Of a stretch of DNA of 64,000 nt, positions 22,958 to 30,570 are shown one piece after another. A program made the translations under genes and the position numbers. The DNA comes from a bacterium (GTDB lineage Bacteria; Patescibacteria; CPR2; UBA1875; JAJYID01): contig JAUSJO010000003.1 of NCBI GenBank assembly GCA_030647205.1, positions 16,665 through 80,664 of the forward strand, given 5' to 3'. Below the pieces are notes generated by a model. The model was not told the DNA's origin. It saw only the letters and a program-made list of their open reading frames with translations, and did no database searches. The stretch's first letter is position 1. The number at the start of each line of letters is the position of its first letter.

Positions 22958-23896
22958 ATGGCAGATACATCAAGCCCGGTTGCCGGAGGAATGGATAACA
23001 AGAAAAGTTTAGATTATGTTGGCATTTTAAAAAATGCATTTAACATAGTTCGACATAACAGGTATTTATGGTACTTGGGCATTTTGGCCGGGACTGCAGG
23101 GTCTGGTTATGGCGGAAACTTTGGAGGCTCTTCTGGTCGGACAAATAGTAGTGGAGATTTAGACGTTAACCAGGTTTGGACAGAGGCTCTCAAATGGATT
23201 CAGGCGCACATAGTATTGATTATTGTAGTATCTTCTATTTTGCTTATTTTATGCATAGTTTTCACAGTGCTTTCAAATATGGCCAAAGCCGGTCTTGTCC
23301 ACTCTGTTGATAGTCTTTCCAGAAATGAAGAAAGCTCATTTGGCAAGGCTATGAAGTTTGGTTGGCATAAGTTTTGGCGGGTTTTTGGTTCAGGATTTTT
23401 GATTGGACTAGCTGTTTTAGGGATAATCATTTTACTTATGGTCCCTATAGTTGCGGTCTTGTTTATCAATCCTTTGGCCTCTATACCAATAGTTTTAATT
23501 GCGTTACCTGTCATGTTTTTTGTTACAGTCATCTCTGGAATTATTTATCAGTATTCACTTAGGTATATCTCCCTAAAGGATGAGAAAGTAATAGTATCAA
23601 TAAAAAGTGGATATGGCCTTTTAAAGAGGAAGAAAAAAGATACCGCACTTATATGGCTTATAGCAGCCGGGGTATCAATGGTTTTTGGTATTGCCCTCGT
23701 ATTCGCTATCTTACTTGTTGCTCTCATCTTGTTTCTGCTTGGACTGCTTCTCTTTATAATTTCTCAATTCGCCGGTATTATTTATGTGGTTGTTGCTGCA
23801 ACAGCATTCATAGTATTTTTGTTTGTAGCAGGAGGGTTTATCAGTTCTCTAGTTTCCGCATACTGGACGCTTTGTTTTAAAGAAATGATAGAATAA
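22958..23896 (+). CDS. Polytopic membrane protein (312 aa)
   Basis: ATG preceded by AAAGGAAATTATT. After a soluble start with a predicted helix (VGILKNAFNIVRHNRYLWYLGILAG) and a glycine/serine-rich loop (~residues 48-68), the rest has about five to six membrane helices, e.g. ~87-110, ~145-170, ~175-200, ~230-260 and ~265-300. The N-terminal 'AF..V..NR.LW.LG' pattern recurs in uncharacterised integral membrane proteins of candidate phyla. It is divergent from the sensor kinase, with a TTTACA-17-TATGAT promoter upstream and a strong terminator downstream. No transport motif is visible; function unknown. Confidence 0.65.
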   Translation: MADTSSPVAGGMDNKKSLDYVGILKNAFNIVRHNRYLWYLGILAGTAGSGYGGNFGGSSGRTNSSGDLDVNQVWTEALKWIQAHIVLIIVVSSILLILCIVFTVLSNMAKAGLVHSVDSLSRNEESSFGKAMKFGWHKFWRVFGSGFLIGLAVLGIIILLMVPIVAVLFINPLASIPIVLIALPVMFFVTVISGIIYQYSLRYISLKDEKVIVSIKSGYGLLKRKKKDTALIWLIAAGVSMVFGIALVFAILLVALILFLLGLLLFIISQFAGIIYVVVAATAFIVFLFVAGGFISSLVSAYWTLCFKEMIE

Positions 23897-23918
23897 CCAC
23901 CAGATGTAATACGGAAAA

Positions 23919-24076
23919 TAAAAAAAGACTCCGTTTGGGGGGTCTTTTTTTAATGCTTCTTTAGAACAGAAGCAAAAATTTATGTGATTTTGCTTTGACT
24001 GTGTCTAAAAGAAACGATATTGTATGAATTTCAATCAATGATGTTATCAAGGTTTACCTTTCTTTTTCTAAACAAC
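23919..24076 (-). ncRNA. Candidate small RNA 'd', ~155 nt
   Basis: A perfect-looking promoter (24083-24111) on the minus strand has no gene behind it. The transcript would contain a TGCTTCT/AGAAGCA hairpin (about 23953-23973) and end at the bidirectional terminator AAAGACYCC/GGAGTCTTT with a T7 run (23914-23951). No start codon with a ribosome site is seen. Confidence 0.5.
23920..23951. terminator. Bidirectional terminator between the 312-aa gene and RNA 'd'
   Basis: AAAAAAGACTCC...GGGGGGTCTTTTTT stem (23921-23951) with T-runs on both strands. Confidence 0.8.
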
Positions 24077-24082
24077 CGTCCG

Positions 24083-24111
24083 ATTATACTACAAAAGTGT
24101 ATCTTTGTCAA
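24083..24111 (-). promoter_or_regulatory. Promoter of candidate RNA 'd'
   Basis: -35 TTGACA (24106-24111), 17-bp spacer, -10 TATAAT (24083-24088): both boxes match the consensus exactly. Confidence 0.7.
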
Positions 24112-24127
24112 CGGTTTTTTGAGAATG

Positions 24128-24776
24128 AAAAAAGGCGGATTAAATCCGCCCCTTAAGATGCTTTGGTTGGCCCGACACAGCGAGCAATATTGTATATTTT
24201 GCATCAACTGTGTCGGGCTAGACCCTGATATTTCCTCGAATGGGATATTTCTAGGGGACTACGCCACTCGTGGAAACTTTTACGGAGAAATCTCCGATTG
24301 TTTTCTAGGTACCAACCTTGTCAGGAGGCACCTAGGCTCGGGATAGAGAGTATTTTTAAGACAAATACGTCTCAACTCTCTTGCTCTGATCCTTGGAGTC
24401 TTCTCGGACACCAAGAAAGTTTTTTCTTTGCGGTTCACCGAACTATTGTTTCCCAGCAAATTAGTTCAGTTAAGCCCTTATGGCCTAAAGGGTGAACCGC
24501 CAAACAGAAGAAAAAATCCTTCCGTGTTATTGTCAGAGGGTGTGGTTCGATAAGGAACAGTCAAGTATCGAATCCACACCTCTGGTCGCAAGCCCTCGGC
24601 TAAATTAACTTCTCACCGAGGAAACTTTTTTCAATCAAGGTTCGAGCCGGCCGCCTGCCGTTAACAAATAGATTTGGGCTTACCGCCCCTTATCTGTCAC
24701 ATGCTACCCGTAAGTGTCACTGCTTGATGCTATTGCTTCTTTTGTGATGCTATAGAGGATGACAGGCGGCCGACCG
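24128..24776 (-). ncRNA. Large structured RNA 'c', ~649 nt, family unknown
   Basis: Bounded by a consensus promoter (24783-24811) and a GGCGGAT/ATCCGCC terminator with T6 (24128-24150). Stems in order from the 5' end: GGCCGCCTG (24763-24771, read as its complement) with 24649-24657, enclosing ~105 nt; CCTCGG/CCGAGG (24594-24621); an 18-bp bulged stem 24534-24552 with 24566-24584; GCGGTTCACC/GGTGAACCGC (24430-24500) with inner hairpins; CTTGG/CCAAG; GAGAGT/ACTCTC; CTAGGT/ACCTAG; CGGAGA/TCTCCG; and a perfect 11-bp GCCCGACACAG stem (24170-24218). No credible coding frame. Nothing matches tmRNA, RNase P or SRP hallmarks. Confidence 0.72.
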
Positions 24777-24782
24777 AAACTT

Positions 24783-24811
24783 ATTCTATATCCCCTTGTG
24801 TTTAATGTCAA
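24783..24811 (-). promoter_or_regulatory. Promoter of structured RNA 'c'
   Basis: -35 TTGACA (24806-24811), 17-bp spacer, -10 TAGAAT (24783-24788). Confidence 0.75.
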
Positions 24812-24823
24812 TATTTTTGCTTC

Positions 24824-24852
24824 TTCACTAGGTGGCTAACTTCTGATAAAAT
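24824..24852 (+). promoter_or_regulatory. Promoter of the citramalate synthase gene
   Basis: -35 TTCACT (24824-24829), 17-bp spacer, -10 TAAAAT (24847-24852), divergent from the RNA 'c' promoter with only 12 bp between the -35 boxes. Confidence 0.5.
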
Positions 24853-24891
24853 TAGTACTGTTTTATTCAGTAATAACCGTGATCGAAAACT

Positions 24892-26454
24892 ATGAAAAAG
24901 TGGCTTTGTTATGATACAACCTTGCGTGATGGTCTTCAGGAAAACGGCCGCGAGATTACTCTTCCTGATGCTATTAAATTTGCCCAGAAGCTTGATGAAA
25001 TGGGCTTTTCTTGGTGCGAAGCTGGTTTTGCAAGTAGTAGTAAGGACCAGATGGATCGGATTAAGGCTCTCATTGGATTAAATTTAAAAAATACTAAAGT
25101 CTCGGCATTTGGCAGAACCAGAAGCAAAAACGAAACGGTTGAGAACGCAGTCGATCTAAATGCGATACTTGACTCCGGTGCAAAAACGGCAACTCTTGTG
25201 GGAAAAACAAGGAAAAGAGATGTAAAAAATTCGCTTCAGACAGATGAGAAAACAAACCTGGCGATGATTGCGGAAAGTATTCATTATCTAAAGTCTAAAG
25301 GATTAGGCGTAATATTTGATGCCGAGCATTTTTTCGATGGTATGAGAGAGGATAAAGATTTTACTTTAAAAACAGTTGAGACTGCACTTGCGGCCGGCTC
25401 TGACTGGATAGTTTTGTGTGATACAAATGGCGCCTCTACTGTAGATTTTGTTCAGGACTGTATTCAAAATGCGGCGAAAACCATCCCAATCTTGAAAATT
25501 GGGGCGCACTTCCATAATGATCGCGGACGAGGCATTGCTTGTGCTGAAACCGCGTATAAGTGCGGTATCCGTCATATCCAGGGAACCATCAACGGTTACG
25601 GTGAGAGATGCGGGAACACAGACCTCTCTACTCTGATCCCGAATCTTTATTTTGACGAGAACGCGGCTTGCTTAAAAGATGGAAAACTCGACCAGCTCTC
25701 TCGCCTATCCCATATGACAGCGGAGTTTTTGAACGCACACCATAGAAGCAACCATCCTTGGGTTGGTACTCTTTCCGGATATACCGAGGCCGGTATGCAT
25801 ACGTCTGGTATGCTTCGAGATCCTAAATCATATATTCATGCGGACTTAAGTAAGGTTGGAAATCGCGCTTCTTTTGGGGTTTCTGAGCAGTCCGGCAAGT
25901 CGAGTATAGTGGTTAAGTCAAAGGAACTTGGATTTAATCTAAATAAAGATGAGATAGCAAAACTAGCAAGACTTCACACTGAAATGTTGCATGCCGGTTA
26001 CAGTTTTGCGGGAGCAGATGCATCCTTTTATCTTTTAGTATTGAAGGCGCTGGGCAAAAATCACAAAGGTGAAATATTTGACTCAGGTAAGTGGGAAATC
26101 GTTTCTTCAGGAAATGGAGAAAAGGTTGCAACAAAGGCAAAAATTGAGGCAATACTAAACAAAGAAAAGATTTTTTCAAGCAGTGAGGGAAAAGGACCGG
26201 TAGATGCCCTAAACTCTGCCCTTGCCAAAATTCTTCCTAAATTCTATTCAAATTTACCAACGTTCTGCCTTACGGACTATCGGGTGAAAATCATAAATCC
26301 GGATGCCGGTACCGGAGCAAAAGTAAGGGTTATCATCGAGTCGTCAAACAGTGAAGAGACTTGGGCAACGGTTGGGGTCCACGAAAACATCATCCAGGCT
26401 TCATGGTTTGCACTTGAGCAGTCAATCGCCTATATACTTTATAAAACTAAATAA
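24892..26454 (+). CDS. cimA: Citramalate synthase (CimA type, alpha-IPMS family)
   Basis: 520 aa. The catalytic TIM barrel opens with YDTTLRDGLQENGREITLPD and carries the metal ligands in GAHFHNDRGRG and the family motif INGYGERCGNTDL. A C-terminal LeuA-type regulatory domain is present (CLTDYRVKIINPDAGTGAKV, then ESSNSEETWATVGVHENII). The overall length and the C-terminal pattern are those of citramalate synthase, which condenses pyruvate and acetyl-CoA for isoleucine synthesis; 2-isopropylmalate synthase is the alternative. No leuBCD or ilv genes are nearby, so its role in this cell is open. Single-gene unit with terminator at 26453-26489. Confidence 0.8.
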   Translation: MKKWLCYDTTLRDGLQENGREITLPDAIKFAQKLDEMGFSWCEAGFASSSKDQMDRIKALIGLNLKNTKVSAFGRTRSKNETVENAVDLNAILDSGAKTATLVGKTRKRDVKNSLQTDEKTNLAMIAESIHYLKSKGLGVIFDAEHFFDGMREDKDFTLKTVETALAAGSDWIVLCDTNGASTVDFVQDCIQNAAKTIPILKIGAHFHNDRGRGIACAETAYKCGIRHIQGTINGYGERCGNTDLSTLIPNLYFDENAACLKDGKLDQLSRLSHMTAEFLNAHHRSNHPWVGTLSGYTEAGMHTSGMLRDPKSYIHADLSKVGNRASFGVSEQSGKSSIVVKSKELGFNLNKDEIAKLARLHTEMLHAGYSFAGADASFYLLVLKALGKNHKGEIFDSGKWEIVSSGNGEKVATKAKIEAILNKEKIFSSSEGKGPVDALNSALAKILPKFYSNLPTFCLTDYRVKIINPDAGTGAKVRVIIESSNSEETWATVGVHENIIQASWFALEQSIAYILYKTK

Positions 26455-26489
26455 AAAAGAGGGCGTCAATTAAAGCCCCTCTTTTTTTA
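26453..26489. terminator. Bidirectional terminator after cimA
   Basis: AAAGAGGGC (26456-26464) with GCCCCTCTTT (26475-26484), T7 on the plus strand and an A-run on the other side, serving cimA and the convergent 60-aa gene. Confidence 0.8.
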
Positions 26490-26503
26490 TGATTCCTTTT
26501 TGT

Positions 26504-26686
26504 CTATTTTGCAGTTCTTCCAGTCTTCATATAAAGTGCATATAGTACCATACCAATTGATACAGTTGTCCACTGGCTAGATGCCAGCCAAATATCGCTG
26601 CCGGTAAAAGCGCCATAAGCTGCTAGTACTAAGCCGGCAAAAGATAAAACAAATAAATAGTCTGCATATTTTGCTAGTTCTTTCAT
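26504..26686 (-). CDS. Small two-helix membrane protein (60 aa)
   Basis: ATG with GGAGGTGATGAGAAA upstream. Two hydrophobic segments (~residues 8-27 and ~38-53) are separated by a polar loop with GSDIW and QW; the short C-terminus is basic (KTGRTAK). This is a hairpin topology with both ends inside. A TTGCAA-17-TATCCT promoter is possible upstream. It is convergent with cimA and shares its terminator. No family is recognised. Confidence 0.6.
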   Translation of the reverse strand: MKELAKYADYLFVLSFAGLVLAAYGAFTGSDIWLASSQWTTVSIGMVLYALYMKTGRTAK

Positions 26687-26813
26687 TTTCTCATCACCTC
26701 CCCTCTGTACATAAGGATAATAACATTTTTATACTTTTGCAATATCTTTACCAAGGATACCTAACGATCTCAATTTTTGTAGTAAACCGTATTTATTTAT
26801 TCGCTTTTTCAGC

Positions 26814-26843
26814 TTTAAAATGTATGTAGAAAAAAGGTATAAT
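26814..26843 (+). promoter_or_regulatory. Promoter of the histidine phosphatase gene, apparently leaderless
   Basis: TTTAAA (26814-26819), 18-bp spacer, TATAAT (26838-26843), then TGATTTT and the ATG at 26851. The 7-bp distance puts the transcript start at or next to the start codon. Confidence 0.5.
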
Positions 26844-26850
26844 TGATTTT

Positions 26851-27423
26851 ATGAAAATGTATTTACTGCGGCACGGAGAAACCGAAGAAGCAAAGAAAAA
26901 TGTTATTCTTGGGCATCTTCCGGGCACCTTGACGCAAGACGGTAAAAGATACGCCTACAGGGCTGGAGAACTAATCAATCATCTACCCGTTCCCCCGGAT
27001 ATTATAATAGCAAGTGGCTTAAAGAGGGCTAAAGACACAGCCGAAATTATCGGCCAAGTTACAAAAATAACAGTCAAGTTTGATGCTCTTCTTAAGGAGC
27101 GCAAAGGCGGTGATATTGAGGGAATGAGTGATGATCAGATAGATTGGGAAAAATACGAAAGCGAAACTCAAGAATATAGAAAACACAAAAACGGTGAGAG
27201 TTTCGTGGAGGTTAGAGAAAGGGTTGATGATTTTTTAAAGAAAATTCCAAAGGATTCCAAGCAAACTATAGCTATAGTATCTCATAGTGTTGTAATTGCG
27301 ATGATTATCTCTTCTGTATTAGGTTGGGGATACGAAAAATCATTGGATTTTAAGTTTGATGATTCAGTTATACTGCTAGATACAAAAAGAAAGGAAATAG
27401 CTCTAGTCCCTTTGATAGAATAA
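26851..27423 (+). CDS. Histidine phosphatase superfamily protein (phosphoglycerate mutase-like)
   Basis: 190 aa. The catalytic RHGE is at residues 7-10 (YLLRHGETEEAKKN), the conserved Arg and Glu occur in GLKRAKDTAEII and ERKGGDIEGM, and the second catalytic His is in IAIVSHSVVIAMI. These residues form the phospho-histidine pocket of the superfamily. The substrate is uncertain: cofactor-dependent phosphoglycerate mutase, alpha-ribazole phosphatase or a nucleotide/sugar phosphatase are all possible. The size (190 aa) favours the broad-specificity phosphatase branch. It has its own leaderless-type promoter and lies tail to tail with the DUF362 gene. Confidence 0.85.
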   Translation: MKMYLLRHGETEEAKKNVILGHLPGTLTQDGKRYAYRAGELINHLPVPPDIIIASGLKRAKDTAEIIGQVTKITVKFDALLKERKGGDIEGMSDDQIDWEKYESETQEYRKHKNGESFVEVRERVDDFLKKIPKDSKQTIAIVSHSVVIAMIISSVLGWGYEKSLDFKFDDSVILLDTKRKEIALVPLIE

Positions 27424-27429
27424 GAGGTA

Positions 27430-28239
27430 TTATTTTATGCCTAGCTCTCTAGCATACTTTATTTGTGTTAACTCCTCAGCCTTTTTACCCGCCAAGTTAT
27501 TACCCTTGAATGTTTGAATAGTTTTAATCTCTTCTATATCTATAGCGACCCTGCTTTCAGAGGCAAATATCAGGCCAGGTTCACGGACTTCTCCTTTGCA
27601 TGGACCGCCTGTGATGAAACACTTACGGGCATCCATGATGACCAGATCCGGTTGATATAGTAAATTCATCTCAACTGCTTTTTCAGATATTTTTCCCATA
27701 TGCAGTTTGATGCGTTCTATCGGTTTCATGAATCCGACAACCAGTTTGAGGGCTCCTGTAAAGTTTGCCATAGAATGGGTCTTAGCGCATGGAAGCAAAA
27801 TAATCTTGTCTACCTCGTCCATTATTTTCGGGAAAGAAACAGACTTTTGATACTTTGCTCCAGGTATTTTTCTAGTTATCCATTCATGTTCATCAAATAT
27901 CATTATTTCAGGAGGTTTAGATAGCTTCTCTAGGTCATATACGCCGCCTTCTGTGAGGGTTTTCTTGGTTGTGATTGTGTGGTTCTTGATGGTAAATGTT
28001 GAACTCTCTCCCACTATAACTTTCTCTGCTCCGGCTTCATACACCAGCTCTACTATTGCTTTCAAAAAATCCGGCGCCGTGGATGCGGGGCTTTCATCTG
28101 CTGTGTTATAGTTTGGCTTGATAAGAACCGACTCACCGGATTTTATAAATTTCTCAAATCCGCCAAGGCCGTTAACTACCTCTCGTACAGATTCTTTTAG
28201 ATTATCCTCAGCTTTTATCTTGCTGACTTTTTGACTCAT
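27430..28239 (-). CDS. DUF362 family protein
   Basis: 269 aa from the ATG at 28239 (GAAGGA site upstream); 20 additional in-frame codons are not used. It matches the DUF362 pattern: VLIKPNYNTADESPASTAPD, AGAEKVIVGESS, ILLPCAKTHSMANFTGALK, and an acidic-Gly motif DLVIMDARKCFITGGP. Many family members are fused to ferredoxin domains or carry Cys clusters; this one has no [4Fe-4S] motif. The biochemical role of the family is poorly established; a link to maturation or redox chemistry is only suggested for relatives. Cytoplasmic. Confidence 0.75.
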   Translation of the reverse strand: MSQKVSKIKAEDNLKESVREVVNGLGGFEKFIKSGESVLIKPNYNTADESPASTAPDFLKAIVELVYEAGAEKVIVGESSTFTIKNHTITTKKTLTEGGVYDLEKLSKPPEIMIFDEHEWITRKIPGAKYQKSVSFPKIMDEVDKIILLPCAKTHSMANFTGALKLVVGFMKPIERIKLHMGKISEKAVEMNLLYQPDLVIMDARKCFITGGPCKGEVREPGLIFASESRVAIDIEEIKTIQTFKGNNLAGKKAEELTQIKYARELGIK

Positions 28240-28298
28240 TGTTTCCTTCGGTTTAATATGGCGTGTGCAGCTCCTTAGCCATTTTAGCATGGAAATCA

Positions 28299-28327
28299 TT
28301 GAGTTAAAGCATGTTTTGTGTTAATAT
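28299..28327 (+). promoter_or_regulatory. Promoter of the 104-aa gene
   Basis: -35 TTGAGT (28299-28304), 17-bp spacer, -10 TAATAT (28322-28327). Confidence 0.55.
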
Positions 28328-28378
28328 AACCTTCTTGGATGGATCTTTAAACATCAATCACGATCTTTGGAGGAGAAC

Positions 28379-28693
28379 ATGGTTGAGCCAAAGTATACAA
28401 CAGAAGTAGGCAACTACATTATCGTCAGCTTGACGGGAATGCACCGCACCTATATTGCCGAGGTTACCAAGGCCGAACCTCTTCGGCTCAAAGTCATGGA
28501 AAGAGGGCCACTAGCTCACTTGAAGGAAGAGGATTTTATCGTTCAGCAGGATGAGACTATCCAGTTGCAAGAGGGAAATAGTGATCTCCTCTTCAAGATC
28601 ATGGGCGAGAGGAAGCTTTATACGGGGCTTGAGAGCATGAATGTTATAGATGGTAAACTTCATGAAATCCTACCCAAGATGCCCGTGGCTTAG
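28379..28693 (+). CDS. Uncharacterised 104-aa protein
   Basis: The start is the ATG at 28379, five bases after GGAGG; an in-frame TTG four codons earlier overlaps the ribosome site itself. The protein is soluble with alternating strand-like stretches (NYIIVSLTGMHRTYIAEV, LRLKVMERG, DFIVQQDETIQL) suggesting a small beta-rich fold. No family is recognised. It forms a complete single-gene unit: promoter at 28299-28327 and terminator at 28705-28740. Confidence 0.6.
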   Translation: MVEPKYTTEVGNYIIVSLTGMHRTYIAEVTKAEPLRLKVMERGPLAHLKEEDFIVQQDETIQLQEGNSDLLFKIMGERKLYTGLESMNVIDGKLHEILPKMPVA

Positions 28694-28704
28694 AGATGTC
28701 CAAC

Positions 28705-28740
28705 AAAAGGCGACCATTTTTGGCCGCCTTTTCTCTCTTT
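28705..28740 (+). terminator. Terminator of the 104-aa gene
   Basis: AAAAGGCG-A-CCA (28705-28716) with TGG-C-CGCCTTTT (28721-28732), then TCTCTCTTT. Confidence 0.8.
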
Positions 28741-28752
28741 GAAAACTAGTAA

Positions 28753-28769
28753 GGAGGAGGAATTCGAAC
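28753..28769. repeat. Copy of the tRNA-Gln T-arm/acceptor sequence (att-like)
   Basis: GGAGGAGGAATTCGAAC matches 32386-32402 inside tRNA-Gln at 16 of 17 bases in the same orientation. It lies at the far edge of the accessory block, where a duplicated 3' tRNA fragment is expected after integration into a tRNA gene. Confidence 0.5.
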
Positions 28770-29351
28770 TTATATTTCTTTGAGTTCTTGCCATACAAAA
28801 TAAGTTGTTAGGTTTTTCCCTTTCTCAACATATCCTTCTGGTTTAAAGTCTTGTTGGCTGATAGTTGCTTCGAATATATGGAAAATATACTTTGTTAATA
28901 ATCCGGGATAGCTTTTTGACTCTCTTTCTACAATTTTATCTTCTTTTGATTTAATATCCGTTAAAGAAGATATACCCAGCTCTTCTTCTATGCCTCTCTC
29001 CAGAGCCTCTTGTGCACTCTCCTTGGGTTTCATTTTTTCGCCGATAGATGTGTCTATGTGTCTCTCCCTTTCCCTACCATCATTGAAAACTTGCTTATCT
29101 TCAACCAGTTTGAACTTCTTGCCCGTAGCCGCATCATTATAAAGTATGTCTGCCTTCACAATATTAGATATTCTAGATATCTCACCATTATGATCAACTG
29201 CCAACTCAGCTTCTCCATCTCTTACCTCGTCTACCAGATTTTCAAGCGATTTGGAACATCCTTTTCCCCATTGAGTTATATCTACCCCATGGTTTAGGAG
29301 TGTTTCTCTTATTTCTTCTATTCTGTTGTTTTCCTCAGAGGTTTCTTTCAT
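28770..29351 (-). CDS. Nudix-like hydrolase with a degenerate Nudix box
   Basis: 193 aa. Residues ~1-90 form an N-terminal extension of charged helices and strands. The Nudix region reads GEKMKPKESAQEALERGIEEELGI: the final R-x-x-EEELG part is good, but there is one extra residue before the first Glu and Gly replaces the Glu after Arg. Such boxes occur in plant-like and divergent Nudix proteins. The following part (YPGLLTKYIFHIFEATI) continues a Nudix-type beta sandwich. Substrate unknown; it may act on nucleotide diphosphates or have lost activity. It lies at the outer edge of the tRNA-Gln accessory block. Confidence 0.65.
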   Translation of the reverse strand: MKETSEENNRIEEIRETLLNHGVDITQWGKGCSKSLENLVDEVRDGEAELAVDHNGEISRISNIVKADILYNDAATGKKFKLVEDKQVFNDGRERERHIDTSIGEKMKPKESAQEALERGIEEELGISSLTDIKSKEDKIVERESKSYPGLLTKYIFHIFEATISQQDFKPEGYVEKGKNLTTYFVWQELKEI

Positions 29352-29471
29352 AAATAAATTATATCATAAATAAAAATAATACCTACGCGAGGCATTTATT
29401 TTAGTTTGGTTCAGCACGACGCTCGAGAACATTATAGCATTAATTTGATGAAAAATCGTCATATATAGCAA

Positions 29472-29521
29472 TTTTTGTAACATTGTATGATGAAGGAGCT
29501 TGACCTTTATTATAAAGTGTA
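29472..29521 (+). promoter_or_regulatory. Shared 50-bp control sequence, copy 1 (before the surface protein)
   Basis: 45 of 50 bases are identical to 31201-31250, the last 30 bp with one difference. It contains TTTTTGTAAC, GCTTGACC and the palindrome CTTTAT-T-ATAAAG. Each copy lies 40-65 bp before a start codon, so it is a promoter or operator shared by the surface protein/sortase operon and the yggT gene. Which boxes RNA polymerase uses is not clear. Confidence 0.6.
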
Positions 29522-29586
29522 AGCAACTTGGTTGTGGGCAAATTATTAAAGAAAGATTTTAAATTTTAATTATGGAGGAATGAAAT

Positions 29587-30558
29587 ATGAAGATATTTAA
29601 TAATATTTTGGGAATATCAGCTTTATTCGCTGCCATTATACTCGGTCTGACCGGGCCGACTAACACGCTTGCAGCTACTTCACCTACATTGGGCGCATCG
29701 GAAAGTTACTCTGTTCTGGCTGGCTCAATAGTGACTAATACCGGTGCTACTACTATGCCCGGAAACTTGGGTATCAGTCCGAGCGTTGGAGTACCACCGC
29801 ATTTTACCGGTTTTCCTCCGGGTGTTGTCGGTCCTCCGGGTGCGATACACGATGCTGACGCGGACGCCGGGTTAGCCCAAGCTGATAACACCACCGTGTT
29901 TGGCGTCCTTAGTGCGGGATCGAATGCAGCTTGTAATGTTACTTATGCTGGCACCCAGGATCTAGCCGGATTGAGCTTGATACCAGGTGTCTATTGCGCT
30001 GATGTTTTCCAGTTATCCGGGACGCTTACTTTGAATGCTCAGGGCGACGCCAATGGGGTCTGGATTTTCCGTACTGCCGCAGAAGCTGCTGCTCTCACTA
30101 CAACGCCTGGAGTTGGTGCGAATGTTCAGTTTCTTGATGGCATTGGTTCACCCTGTAATGTTTGGTGGAAGGTTGCAAGCTCTGCGACGATAGGTTCAGG
30201 GACTGCGTTTGTGGGAAATATCCTAGCGCTCACGAGCATTAGCTTTGGCACCGGTGCAACATTGAGCGGTCGAGCCATGGCACAAACCGGTGCGGTTACA
30301 CTTGATACAAATATCATTACTAACCCTATATGTGCTGCAGTTACCCCTCCTGGCGGGACCCCAACCGGTGGTACACCGGCTGGCAATACTCTTTCTAGCG
30401 GAACCTCAACTGATACTGGTTCATCTTCTACTGCAGTGCCAAGCCTACCCGATACAGGGGCTGGTAATAGCACTTCATGGAAGGACATTGCTATATTAGC
30501 TGGTATTTTTATGGCCTCGATGCTGGTGGTTATAACCCAAAGAAAAAAGACAACTTAG
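29587..30558 (+). CDS. LPDTG-anchored surface protein with DUF3494 (ice-binding-like) domain
   Basis: 323 aa, ATG behind GGAGG. A signal peptide (~residues 1-30, ending near LAATSPT) is followed by an ice-binding-like DUF3494 domain (~35-250) with its characteristic GSIVTNTGATTMPGNLGISP, PGVYCADVF, LNAQGDANGVWIF and NPICA segments. Next comes a Gly/Thr/Ser/Pro-rich stalk, the sortase signal LPDTG, a hydrophobic helix and a KKTT basic tail. So it should be cleaved and linked to the cell wall by the sortase encoded 12 nt downstream. In other bacteria DUF3494 proteins bind ice or act as adhesins; which applies here is unknown. Confidence 0.88.
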   Translation: MKIFNNILGISALFAAIILGLTGPTNTLAATSPTLGASESYSVLAGSIVTNTGATTMPGNLGISPSVGVPPHFTGFPPGVVGPPGAIHDADADAGLAQADNTTVFGVLSAGSNAACNVTYAGTQDLAGLSLIPGVYCADVFQLSGTLTLNAQGDANGVWIFRTAAEAAALTTTPGVGANVQFLDGIGSPCNVWWKVASSATIGSGTAFVGNILALTSISFGTGATLSGRAMAQTGAVTLDTNIITNPICAAVTPPGGTPTGGTPAGNTLSSGTSTDTGSSSTAVPSLPDTGAGNSTSWKDIAILAGIFMASMLVVITQRKKTT

Positions 30559-30570
30559 TCCGTATAAACT

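Noticed and set aside
24020..24495. Plus-strand frames of 108 and 65 aa in the RNA 'c'/'d' region
   Set aside because: They oppose the promoters and terminators found there and lack ribosome sites.
18443..24776. CRISPR array in the hairpin-rich regions
   Set aside because: The hairpins differ in sequence and spacing; there are no regularly spaced identical repeats and no cas genes.
29706..30488. Antisense frames within the DUF3494 gene
   Set aside because: Shadows in a Gly/Thr/Pro-rich coding region; no signals.
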